DNA of 52,289 nt from Mariniblastus sp. GTDB lineage: Bacteria; Planctomycetota; Planctomycetia; Pirellulales; Pirellulaceae. The translations under genes and the position numbers were made by a program. Positions 28,313 to 37,500 of the stretch are shown in pieces (positions within the stretch are counted from its first letter, which is position 1; the number at the start of each line of letters is the position of its first letter). The notes under the pieces were generated by a model. That model made no database searches. It worked only from the letters and a program-made list of their open reading frames with translations, and had not been told where the DNA came from. The DNA lies in contig JAQXDZ010000027.1 in the NCBI GenBank assembly GCA_029251085.1, positions 1 to 52,289 of the forward strand, given 5' to 3'.

Positions 28313-30505
28313 ATGAGTACGTCTGAGCCCGAAACTCGCCCCACACCACAATCAGCATTGAGCAGTGAGAGTTTGACCGTTGAGGAGCTATACGAAAAGT
28401 GCACGGCACTGGCCAGTAACCTCTGGTGGTCATGGGTGCCCGAAATCCAGCATGTTTTTCGTGACCTTGATCCCGTTCGCTGGCGTCAATTGGATCATAA
28501 CCCAGTTGCGTTACTCAACGAGTTCACACCGACTCGACTGTATGAGCGTGCAAACGAGATGGTGCTATTCACACGAATCAATCAGTCCTATCGCCTGCTG
28601 AAAGAGTACATGGGGTCGCGGCAAACCTGGGCTGCAACCAACGCTGGAGTATTAGGAGCCAAGCCGGTTGCTTATTTTTCGGCAGAGTTTGGAATTCATG
28701 AATCACTTCCGATTTATTCGGGGGGGTTGGGGGTATTGTCGGGTGACCATATTAAGAGCGCTAGTAGTTTGGGCCTACCGTTGGTTGCTGTCGGTTTGTT
28801 TTATGCACAAGGCTATTTTCGCCAACATCTCGATAATGACGGTCGACAAAGCGAAGAGTACATTGACACCAAAGTTGATACGCTGCCAATTCAAGAGGCT
28901 TGCGATCCAACTGGCGAACCGGTTGTCGTAAAAATTGACAATCGAGTTGGCGCTATTTGGGCGAAGGTTTGGGAGATTCAAGTTGGTCGCGTTCGGCTTT
29001 TTCTACTCGACAGCAATATCGAAGCAAATCATCCTGACGATCGCCAACTTACCAGTCGTCTTTACGGTGGGGATGAACGGACGAGGATTCGCCAGGAACT
29101 AGTATTGGGGGTTGGCGGAGTCAAAGCCTTGCGAGCCGTTGGGATTGACCCTGGTGTCTACCATTTGAATGAAGGCCACAGCGCGTTCGGGCCTTTGGAG
29201 GTGATTCGTCAGCGCATGGACGATGACGGGCTTACCTTTGAGAATGCACTTCGGGAAGTAGCGTCTCAAACGGTTTTCACAACGCACACTCCGGTTCCCG
29301 CAGGCCACGATCGCTTTGAGTCCGATATGGTCGAAGAACATTTAGGGCCGTTACGGGATCAGCTTGGGATTTCCTATGAGCAATTATTAAGCCTTGGTCG
29401 GATCGATCCGCAAGATAGCGAAGAGTTGTTTTGCATGACCGTTATTGGGCTCAAGTTGTCGCGTACCGCGAATGCAGTGAGTCAGTTACACGGTTGTGTT
29501 TCCCGGCGAATGTGGGCCCACCTTTGGCCTTGGCGAGCTGAAGAGGATTGCCCGATCGGGCACATTACTAATGGTGTGCATTCTCAGTCGTGGTTAGCCC
29601 CTCAGATGAGAACGCTGTTTAACAAACATTTTCCGAGTCGTTGGATGGACCGTGTCGGGGAGCCTAAAGTTTGGAAGAACATTCATGATGTTGATCCGGG
29701 GGAACTATGGGAAATCCACAATACACTCAAAGGAAGAATGATTTCGTTTGTGCGTCGCCGGTTGGCGAGTCAATGTCGACGGCGGGGCGAGGACGAATCG
29801 TCAGTGGAATTGTCCCGAACGATGTTCGACCAGAATATTTTAACGCTGGGTTTTGCGAGGCGATTTGCAACGTACAAGCGAGCGAACCTGATTTTTAATG
29901 ATTTGGATCGCATCGATCGAATTCTCAATGATTCGAATCGACCTGTGCAGATTGTATTTGCCGGCAAGGCCCATCCTAAGGATGAACCCGGTAAACACTT
30001 TATTCAAACCGTGGCTAATTTGCGAAAGGATCCTCGCTTTCGGGATCGCGTGGCCTTTGTCGAGGACTACGATATCAATGTTTGTCGCCACTTAATTCAG
30101 GGAGTGGATGTGTGGCTCAATAACCCAAGAAGGCCTCTGGAAGCTTCGGGAACGAGCGGCCAAAAAGTGGTTCTGAATGGCGGGCTGAATTTGTCCATTC
30201 TCGATGGATGGTGGGCTGAGGCATTCGACGGCGCGAACGGTTTTGCAATTGGGAAAGGGGCTTCCCATGTTTCCGATGAAATCACCGACGGTCGCGATTG
30301 CGAGTATCTTTACGAAGTTCTTGAAAACGAAGTCGTTCCGATGTTTTATCATCGGGACATTGATGGTTTGCCTCGCGAATGGATTCGGCGGATGATCAAT
30401 TCAATTCGAACCTTAGCATGGCGATTTAGCTCGGATCGAATGGTGATGGATTATGCAGAATCATGCTACGTGCCCGCGGCCGGTGGTTTGAGTTGTAAAG
30501 TGTGA
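28313..30505 (+). CDS. glgP: Alpha-glucan (glycogen) phosphorylase, short type
   Basis: A 730-residue glycosyltransferase family 35 enzyme releasing glucose-1-phosphate from glycogen or maltodextrin. It has an N-terminal DUF3417-like segment (LASNLWWSWVPEIQHVF), the block YFSAEFGIHESLPIYSGGLGVLSGDH and the pyridoxal-phosphate site EASGTSGQK, with K618 the likely cofactor lysine, then NGGLNLSILDGWW. Its length fits the short alpha-glucan phosphorylases rather than the roughly 800-residue type. Start chosen is ATG 28313; GTG 28298 is also in frame. It has no Shine-Dalgarno site. No other glycogen gene is adjacent. The next terminator on this strand lies 490 bases downstream. Confidence 0.95.
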   Translation: MSTSEPETRPTPQSALSSESLTVEELYEKCTALASNLWWSWVPEIQHVFRDLDPVRWRQLDHNPVALLNEFTPTRLYERANEMVLFTRINQSYRLLKEYMGSRQTWAATNAGVLGAKPVAYFSAEFGIHESLPIYSGGLGVLSGDHIKSASSLGLPLVAVGLFYAQGYFRQHLDNDGRQSEEYIDTKVDTLPIQEACDPTGEPVVVKIDNRVGAIWAKVWEIQVGRVRLFLLDSNIEANHPDDRQLTSRLYGGDERTRIRQELVLGVGGVKALRAVGIDPGVYHLNEGHSAFGPLEVIRQRMDDDGLTFENALREVASQTVFTTHTPVPAGHDRFESDMVEEHLGPLRDQLGISYEQLLSLGRIDPQDSEELFCMTVIGLKLSRTANAVSQLHGCVSRRMWAHLWPWRAEEDCPIGHITNGVHSQSWLAPQMRTLFNKHFPSRWMDRVGEPKVWKNIHDVDPGELWEIHNTLKGRMISFVRRRLASQCRRRGEDESSVELSRTMFDQNILTLGFARRFATYKRANLIFNDLDRIDRILNDSNRPVQIVFAGKAHPKDEPGKHFIQTVANLRKDPRFRDRVAFVEDYDINVCRHLIQGVDVWLNNPRRPLEASGTSGQKVVLNGGLNLSILDGWWAEAFDGANGFAIGKGASHVSDEITDGRDCEYLYEVLENEVVPMFYHRDIDGLPREWIRRMINSIRTLAWRFSSDRMVMDYAESCYVPAAGGLSCKV

Positions 30506-31076
30506 GCCTGAGCTTAGCCAAGATAATTTGTGTTTAGCAAATTCCGGTCCCAAGCCGGTTCAATCAAGGAAATAATTCACAAATAGTATATCGCAAGTAT
30601 TTGTCGTTAAATTTTGATTTCTTAACGTGTTTTCTATCGACTCGTGTCGATGGATTTCCTATAAAACGACCTCACTACTTTAATTGAGCAAGTTGTTAAT
30701 CTTTTCAAAACTTACCTTGATTTTTTTCTAGTTCTTGAGACGATTGAATAGTCACCAACTCACGCTTAACTGCGAGTTTTGGTTTTGAATTTTTAATAAT
30801 CCGTTGTTTGAGTATTCCTTTACCGGTTAGCCTAACAACAGAACGATATAGGATATCTCCGAAACTTGACGGCTGAGGGACCAATTTTTCGGGTAGATCT
30901 AGGTCTTTAAACGGCTTGTGCTTAGCACGCTCGGCTTACATCTTTCTCCCAGCGACTCCCATCGCTATCTTCATTCGGAGTATCTTTTACATGCCGCATT
31001 GCTGTTCTCAGCAGTGCGGTTTTTTTTTGCTGCGAAGCTGTTGGGAGACAAAATTTCACAAAGTCGATTGCGGGAA
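30506..31076 (+). other. Untranslated region with terminator; possible small RNA
   Basis: 570 bases with no convincing protein gene on either strand. It holds short inverted repeats (for example ATCGAC-TCGT-GTCGAT near 30637-30652 and GTGC-TTA-GCAC near 30917) and ends in a strong plus-strand terminator (30994-31028). It could be a long glgP 3' untranslated region or an independent small RNA. I did not recognise a known RNA family or a clean promoter. Confidence 0.5.
30994..31028 (+). terminator. Strong Rho-independent terminator, orphan
   Basis: CCGCATTGCTG and CAGCAGTGCGG form an 11-base-pair stem (one wobble) with a four-base loop, followed by nine T residues. It works only on the plus strand. 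The nearest plus-strand gene upstream, glgP, stops 489 bases earlier. Confidence 0.93.
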
Positions 31077-31742
31077 TTATTTGTTATCTTGCAAACGAGT
31101 TTGGAGTTCCGGGGAAAGTTCCAGTCCGAACCGTTTCAGAAGGTTGTAGTAGTCGATTGCTGAATTTATGTTTGTCATTGAATCGAGTTCGGGGTCGATC
31201 TCACGTAGCAAATCGACAGGTATTTGGTGAGCTTGGAACGCGGTGGCTAACTCGGACACACGCAGTTGTCCGTTCTGGATTCTCTCGTCGATCATTCCAT
31301 GTAGCTCCGTGCGGTAAACGGCAGTCATTCCAAAAATACGTTCTTCTGAAAAGGGAACGACCGCTTCGTAATCGGAAATTTTATGAAATAGAAAACGAAT
31401 GAGTTGCGGGTCAATCAAGGGCACATCACAGCTAGTAACAAATGCAAAATCGACTTGAGAAGCCAGTTTCGCCAAGCCGACACGGATTCCCTCCAATGGC
31501 CCACAGTTAGGGTGCTCGTCTGTCGCCCATTGCACATTAGGTGGAAGCTGGTGTTGGCTGAAATCAGCATCCCCGATCAGAATTACGGGATGGCAGACTT
31601 GTTCAACCTGGGAAACAACACGTTCTAGAAATGTTTGTCCATGAAAAATGAGTTGCGTTTTATCAATGCCAAGTCGAGTACTTTTGCCTCCGCAGAGGAC
31701 AATTGCACCTAAACTAGTTTCGAGTTGAGAAAGTTTGGGCAT
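31077..31742 (-). CDS. mobA: Molybdenum cofactor guanylyltransferase
   Basis: A 221-residue MobA-type nucleotidyltransferase, which attaches GMP to molybdopterin to make the guanine dinucleotide cofactor. The signature LCGGKSTRLGIDKTQLIFHG (16-35) binds GTP. WATDEHPNCGPLEGIRVGL and FVTSCDVPLID follow in the expected order. Length is normal. It is divergent from fhcC across about 90 bases with overlapping promoter space. Formylmethanofuran dehydrogenase of archaea and its bacterial relatives uses a pterin dinucleotide cofactor in another subunit, so the pairing is functionally sensible. Confidence 0.93.
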   Translation of the reverse strand: MPKLSQLETSLGAIVLCGGKSTRLGIDKTQLIFHGQTFLERVVSQVEQVCHPVILIGDADFSQHQLPPNVQWATDEHPNCGPLEGIRVGLAKLASQVDFAFVTSCDVPLIDPQLIRFLFHKISDYEAVVPFSEERIFGMTAVYRTELHGMIDERIQNGQLRVSELATAFQAHQIPVDLLREIDPELDSMTNINSAIDYYNLLKRFGLELSPELQTRLQDNK

Positions 31743-31776
31743 GTTGGAGGAGTGAAATTCGCAGTTTAGAATAGGC

Positions 31777-31782
31777 TATAAT
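31777..31782 (+). promoter_or_regulatory. -10 element TATAAT for fhcC
   Basis: A perfect TATAAT sits 50 bases before the fhcC start. No good -35 lies 16-18 bases upstream. The reverse complement also offers a TATAGCC-like -10 toward mobA, so the divergent promoters overlap. Confidence 0.5.
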
Positions 31783-31832
31783 CGCCCGCGTCCAGTCGAT
31801 AACCAAATTAGCTGATCTGTCTAAGGCATCCT

Positions 31833-32660
31833 ATGGCTCTCACGCTTACCCAGCAAGTCGAAAATAATATCTCTATTGAGGCAAACGGGATTATTCCCGA
31901 GTTGCTATTGGGGAAAACAACTGATCAGATCCAATCGTTGCCAGTAGCGTACGGTAACGAATCAATTCTGCTGGGTGAATTGTTTAGTGTTTCGGGCAGA
32001 GTCGACCAGACAAACGTCGTTGTTTTTGATGGCTCGCTGAACAACGTGAACGGCATTGGGACGGGGATGACGTCGGGTATCATCCAAATTCGTGGAGATG
32101 CGGGAAATCGTATCGGTTTGAAGATGTCTGGTGGCGAAATCCAATCGACGGGGAATGTTGGTGACCACCTCGGAACAGAGATGACGGGTGGGGTGATTGT
32201 CGTTGAAGGGAATGCTGGTGATTCTGTCGGATCCGTATTGCCGGGATCAAAGGTTGGGGTGAATCGAGGCACGATTTTAGTGCGAGGCTGTGTTGGGAAA
32301 GGTGCTGGAGAATCAATGCGTCGTGGCATGCTCGTTGTGGGTGGTGATGCCGGAGATCTATTAGGTTGGTCAATGCGGGCCGGTACGATTGTCGTGCTCG
32401 GTAAATCCGGGGCCCAGGTCGGGGCGGAAATGAAACGGGGGACAATTGTTCTTGGAGGAGGTCTGACCCATTCATTGCCGCCGAGTTTTCGACAAGGAGG
32501 GAGTTTTAGGATGCCGGCGGTTTCGCTGATTACGAAATGGCTAAAGGAATCGCATCCAAAGTTTGATGTGGATTTATCGCAATTAAATACTGAGTTTCAT
32601 CTCTTTCATGGCGATTTTTTGCATGGCGGTCGCGGTGAAGTGCTGATCCCGGCAAGCTGA
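31833..32660 (+). CDS. fhcC: Formylmethanofuran dehydrogenase subunit C homologue
   Basis: A 275-residue protein built of repeated glycine-rich beta-helix turns (GXGXG motif), for example GDAGNRIGLKMSGG, GNVGDHLGTEMTGG, GNAGDSVG and GKSGAQVGAEMKRG between about 75 and 215. This is the C-subunit of formylmethanofuran dehydrogenase / the formyltransferase-hydrolase complex Fhc. In methylotrophic bacteria and planctomycetes the complex handles one-carbon units on tetrahydromethanopterin. The fhcA, fhcB and fhcD genes are not in this window. ATG with AAGG about eight bases upstream. A related GXGXG glutamate-synthase domain is a less likely alternative because no other GltB domain is present. Confidence 0.9.
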   Translation: MALTLTQQVENNISIEANGIIPELLLGKTTDQIQSLPVAYGNESILLGELFSVSGRVDQTNVVVFDGSLNNVNGIGTGMTSGIIQIRGDAGNRIGLKMSGGEIQSTGNVGDHLGTEMTGGVIVVEGNAGDSVGSVLPGSKVGVNRGTILVRGCVGKGAGESMRRGMLVVGGDAGDLLGWSMRAGTIVVLGKSGAQVGAEMKRGTIVLGGGLTHSLPPSFRQGGSFRMPAVSLITKWLKESHPKFDVDLSQLNTEFHLFHGDFLHGGRGEVLIPAS

Positions 32661-32716
32661 AAACTTACTTCGATGCTTTTGCATTTTGGCTCGTCTTTTC
32701 CACACTCGCTTTTCAT

Positions 32717-34396
32717 CTATTTGGTAGTCGATGGCGGAAGGGGTTTTTTGCCTGTTTGTTGTTTTCTTTTGCGTTTCTTTTCTGGCTTTTTCTTTGGAGT
32801 TGTTGAAATTGCAATCTCGCTAATTTGTTTCAATTGCTGTTCCCACTGGCCTATAAGGTGAGCTGCTTTGTCCGGATACTGGGTGATCAAGTTTTTGGAT
32901 TCAGCGCGGTCATCGGATAGATCGTAAAGTTCCCAGGGATCGTCCTTCGCGGCGACAAGTTTGAAATCGCCAACGCGAATAGCGCGATTACCTTCGTGGA
33001 ACCACCAAAGCGAATCACGCTCGATGGCGATGTCTTTGGAGAATGCAGGCAAGAGGCTTTTCCCAGGCGCTGGTGGAATGGGCATACCGTTCCATTTGTC
33101 AGGTTTATTGATTTCCAACACGTCGAGAATGGTTGGGACGATATCGATGACGTGTGACGGCGTGGTTCTAAGTTCTCCGCGGGATGAAATTCCTGCGGGC
33201 CAGTGCGCGATCAGGGGCGTGCTAATTCCACCTTCGTGCACCCAGGTCTTATGGCGTCGAAACGGTGTATTGCAAGCACTCGAAAATCCCGGTCCCAGAC
33301 ATAAGTAGGATGCGGCACTGCCAGGAGACGCGAGCGGATCGTGTCCGCCGTTGCGCACCATTATTTCCGCACTGGCTCCATTGTCCGATGCGAAAAAAAT
33401 AAGAGTGTTGTCGAAGACCTCCATCGTCTTGAGCTGTTGCAGGATCCTGCCAATTTCATGATCCATGCGATCCACCATCGCGGCGTGGATTGCCATTTTT
33501 GTGGCCTGAAACTTCTTTTGCTCTTCCGTTAGGTCATCCCAGTCGGCAGGGTGGTCAATTTCTCCGCTCCCAAGCTTTTCAAAGGCATCGGGGAATTTGT
33601 AAGGGGGGCCGACCTTGGGTTCAAGTTTCGACAGCGTTGTGTTGTGGAGTTTTCGGTCAAGTTGACGTTGATATCTCTCGATTCGCATTTGATCCCAGCC
33701 GGCAAGGTACTGGTCTGCATATTTCTCGATATCCTCAGGTTTTGCATGGAGGGGGAAATGAGGAGCGATGAAAGCGATGTAATGAAAGAAAGGTTGGTCC
33801 GCATGTTTTTCAGCATGCTCTTGAAGGCAGGCGATCGCGTGATCTGCATTGGCTGTCGTGGCGTAATAATCTTTTTCGTCACCGCTGATTTTGACTGGCT
33901 GATCGTTGACCGTGTTCCCTTTTGCTGTAAAGAAATTTCCTTGGTTTCTCATGTCTAGTGAGCGATCGAATCCGGCGGCAAGAACCTTGCCATCAATGTG
34001 CCATTTTCCACTGTGGTAGTTCCGGTATCCAAGCGGTTTCAGGAAATCGGGTAAGAGTCGAGCCCATGGTTGCCGAGCCCCGCGATTACCTCCGACGATG
34101 TTTAGATCGGGAAGTTTGTCACGATGCACCATGTGAGGATAGTAGCCCGACATCAAAGCGGCTCGCGTCGGCCAGCAGCGTCCAGTATTGTAAAACTGAG
34201 TGAACATGAGGCCGTTCTTCGCGAGGCCATCAAGATTCGGTGTTTTGATTTCACTGCCATAGCAGCCGAGATCCGAGAAGCCGGAGTCATCAGCCAGAAT
34301 GAAGATGATATTTGGTTTCTCGGCAAGCAAACTTGGCGGTGTAACCAGCAGGAGGGCGAGAATCGATAATGACGAATACAAAAATAGGTGGCGCAT
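32717..34396 (-). CDS. Secreted type-I sulfatase
   Basis: A 559-residue arylsulfatase-type enzyme. A signal peptide covers about 1-25. Residues LADDSGFSDLGCYG carry the metal aspartates D36 and D37. The modification motif C74-W-P-T-R78 has the cysteine that becomes formylglycine, so an anaerobic- or FGE-type maturase is needed. Later motifs include GKWHIDGK and FFASDNGA. The C-terminus is a lysine-rich tail of about 20 residues (KKKPEKKRKRKQQ). Start is ATG 34396; a GTG six codons earlier is open but weaker. The specific sulfated substrate is not evident. It lies 135 bases after the 1396-residue gene on the same strand. Confidence 0.95.
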   Translation of the reverse strand: MRHLFLYSSLSILALLLVTPPSLLAEKPNIIFILADDSGFSDLGCYGSEIKTPNLDGLAKNGLMFTQFYNTGRCWPTRAALMSGYYPHMVHRDKLPDLNIVGGNRGARQPWARLLPDFLKPLGYRNYHSGKWHIDGKVLAAGFDRSLDMRNQGNFFTAKGNTVNDQPVKISGDEKDYYATTANADHAIACLQEHAEKHADQPFFHYIAFIAPHFPLHAKPEDIEKYADQYLAGWDQMRIERYQRQLDRKLHNTTLSKLEPKVGPPYKFPDAFEKLGSGEIDHPADWDDLTEEQKKFQATKMAIHAAMVDRMDHEIGRILQQLKTMEVFDNTLIFFASDNGASAEIMVRNGGHDPLASPGSAASYLCLGPGFSSACNTPFRRHKTWVHEGGISTPLIAHWPAGISSRGELRTTPSHVIDIVPTILDVLEINKPDKWNGMPIPPAPGKSLLPAFSKDIAIERDSLWWFHEGNRAIRVGDFKLVAAKDDPWELYDLSDDRAESKNLITQYPDKAAHLIGQWEQQLKQISEIAISTTPKKKPEKKRKRKQQTGKKPLPPSTTK

Positions 34397-34530
34397 AATT
34401 TGTCTCAATGACACAAGTCAGTACTTAAAGGGTGGCTCCAGCATCCATGAATGACATCAAGTGTAGCGGCTGGGTGAGTCGATGGAAAATTTAGCGTTGA
34501 AAGATTTTGTTAAGACCGTCAAGAGACTGG

Positions 34531-37500
34531 TCAGTCCTTCGATTGCGTTAATTTTTCAAGTTGTGCACGAAGTTCAGAGATGCACGGTGTTGGCGGTGTA
34601 ACCGTAAGATTGTTACTGGAGGAGGGCGTCCGGGAGGGTAGTAAATTGAGCTGAACTTCGCTTTCCAACGCTGCGAGCCAGGCCGGTAAATCGACTCCGA
34701 CGCCCATCGTCGATCTCGCGAATGCTTTGGCTTCGTGGTTGAGCAATTCAAACACCCTTGCTGACTTCCGGTTGTGGGGGTCTTTCATCGCGGGAGCGAC
34801 AAGTGCTTTCAAACGGTCGATTTGCATTTGATGCGCAAATTTCCCTTCGAGTCTTCTGGAGACCGATTCCATTCGGATCGAGTACTTGCTTCTCAGGTCC
34901 TCAAGGATTTTTAAGTATTTGTCTGCCTCGGGTCCGACACGTTCGGTGAGTGAACGGCGCCACATTCTCGCGACCCCATTCTCCTGGTCATTCACCAGAA
35001 TTTGGTGCGCCCAGATGACAGGTTTTAAGTTCCAGCAGACTCGATCATAACGGCTGCGTAACCTCAAGAAATCGAGGAACATATGCAGTGATTCGCCATT
35101 GTCCGATTGTGTCGTGGTCGTATTGTAGTCTCGGTATTCATTGTAATTTTCAATGATGCTTTCGAGGATCAGGCTGAGATACCGAACCGCCTTCTCCCGC
35201 GGCAGTGCCAGTTCGAGTTCGTCGAACAATCTCAAATCCACCGCGGTTCCTGATTTCTGCACCTCAGTTAACCACCGGTCTACGCCTTGGTGAAGAATGC
35301 CGCGAATGTTTCCGAGGTGTAAGAATTGTTGGGTGAACAGTCCACGACCATAAGTTTGGATAAAGGCGACCATGCGTTCCCAGGCTTGGGCATCGTGTAC
35401 CTTTTCCAACACGCTTAGTCGCAAGGTTCGGCTGTGGTCGAGCCACAGCATCAGCATGCTTTCGGTCAGCATTTCGGTGCACTCAAACAGATTGTTTTGA
35501 GTTTCATCGACGACTGACTTTTTTTCTTCTCCTGCCTCAACCCTCTGTTCACGAATTTTCTCATTTGCCTGAACAAGGACGTGCACCATCGAAGTGAAGG
35601 CGACTTCGAAAATTTCATCAAATTCAGTAACTGCTCCACGCCCAATCGGATTTTCACGTTCCATTCGAAGAGTCGTTTGGGTCAATTCAAATGTTTCGGT
35701 CATCAAGCCGAGTGACGGCATTCTTTGCAAGAGATCAAGGATTGCGGTTTGCACAACTCTCGCCCGGACGATTGCCGCTGGATCTCCACCTTTGGAAAGT
35801 GGTACGTAGAGAAGCGATTCTTTTTGCAGATAATTGGTCAGCGCTGGGAAGTTGTTGATCACTAATTCGGCGTTCTGCATCAAGATTGCAGCATAGGCGA
35901 AGACTACCGGTGCGCTGCCGTTCACGAAGGTTTCTTCGCTGGATGCCGAATCGGTTGGCGTCTCTGGCAGGTCGTCGGAGGTTGTTGAATCAGTTGGGTG
36001 GGGATCATTTACGGAAGAATCGATTTTGGGAAAATCAGTTTCATCCACCAGATAGTCAACCGCTTTGATAACGGCTGCAAGCATCCTGATCGCGTTTTCT
36101 GTTTCGATGCAAGTGCTGATCGTTAAATCTAAAAGAGAGTCTCTGCAGAGACGATGTTGATCGTACAGCAGCATTGCGTCGTGGTCAGAACCTAAGGTCG
36201 GTAATCGGTACTGATTGATTGACTCGAGAAGTTCGAGAAGTTGCTTGCGGTTTTTTGCGGCTTGCGCGATCCAATTTTTGATAATGTCTCGACGTTTTTT
36301 AAGTCGATCCGTTATTTTATCAGTCAGTTGGTCTCGAGAAATTACTGGTAGCGGAATGGTAGCCGCGACGCTCCAGTATTCAGAAACAGTGTTGAGGAAT
36401 TCTAGGCGGTCGAGAACTCGATCGACTTCCGCTTCTAAATCGTCATCCGAGTTGGTGTTTCCCTCAAAGATTTCTCCTTCGTTGCCGTCGTTGGTGGTGT
36501 CAGTGTAAGTGACATCGTCGTAGGCATGTCGAAAAAGATCTTCCCCGTCATCGGTTTCGTCCGCGTCGTCGTAGTTTTCGTCGTCCTCAACTTCGTCAAG
36601 ATATTGTTCCCGCGGGTTGGGGCGATCTATTTGCCGGTTGACCTCGAATCTGGGGACGTCCCAGTAAAAACCGGCGTTGGCTTCAATGAAATCATAGAAC
36701 TTTCGCAGTCGATTCCAAATGTCTTCCGGGGGCAATTCTTCCGGGTTGGTGGTATTTAAAAGGTCTTTTTGTTCTGTTACCCAGCGGTAGACAAGTTGGT
36801 GGAAAGAGCTGTCACCGAGTTGCAGGGGGATGTAGTCGGCCTGACTCATCCAGTGCACCAGTAGCGCAGTCGACGTTGTGTAATCCGAACGTTGCATCAA
36901 AGCATCGATGACTAACGCATAGGCTTTGGGGGAATCAAAAAGTTCTGCGTGTTCGGCCCAGAATTCGATATCGCCTGCCGAAGCTCCGCCTGCTTGCCAA
37001 AGACTCAGGGCGTCCGCGACCAGTTCAGCGGCTTGGAAAATATCATCGGCATCGACTGCATCGACGGCCATTACCTCATGCGCTGCGAACTGCCGCCACC
37101 AATTAACGATCGACAAAAACTCTTTGCGAATCGCCGCGCACATTTTTTGGCGGTTGTTTGCCGCCGCTTCACTCCACAGGTGCGAGCAGTGTGCAAAAAT
37201 TCGCTCCATGACATCGACGAGTTCGTGCACGCGATGATCGCGAACCGAATTTTCAACCGCTGGGAATAGGCTGTAATTTGCGTCGAAGCCGAGGACGTTC
37301 CAGGGGTCAACGATGGCTCCGCAATGAATACCACGTTTTAACCGCGACATAATCGTGGGAATGGAATCAAATGCTTCGTCGAGTTCACCTCGTAGCGTTG
37401 CCTCGCTGGCGGCGCTAAGGAGGCAGTCGATCTGGCAGGCTATTCGCGCTGCTGCGACCGGTACTACTTTGGATTGCTCTTCCGCTGCTAACGGGTATCC

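Noticed and set aside
30637..30652. Small hairpins in the glgP downstream region as a known riboswitch or 6S/SRP/RNase P RNA
   Set aside because: None of the conserved cores of these RNAs was recognised.
30916..31163. Open frames overlapping the terminator after glgP
   Set aside because: They run through a strong terminator hairpin and have unlikely composition.
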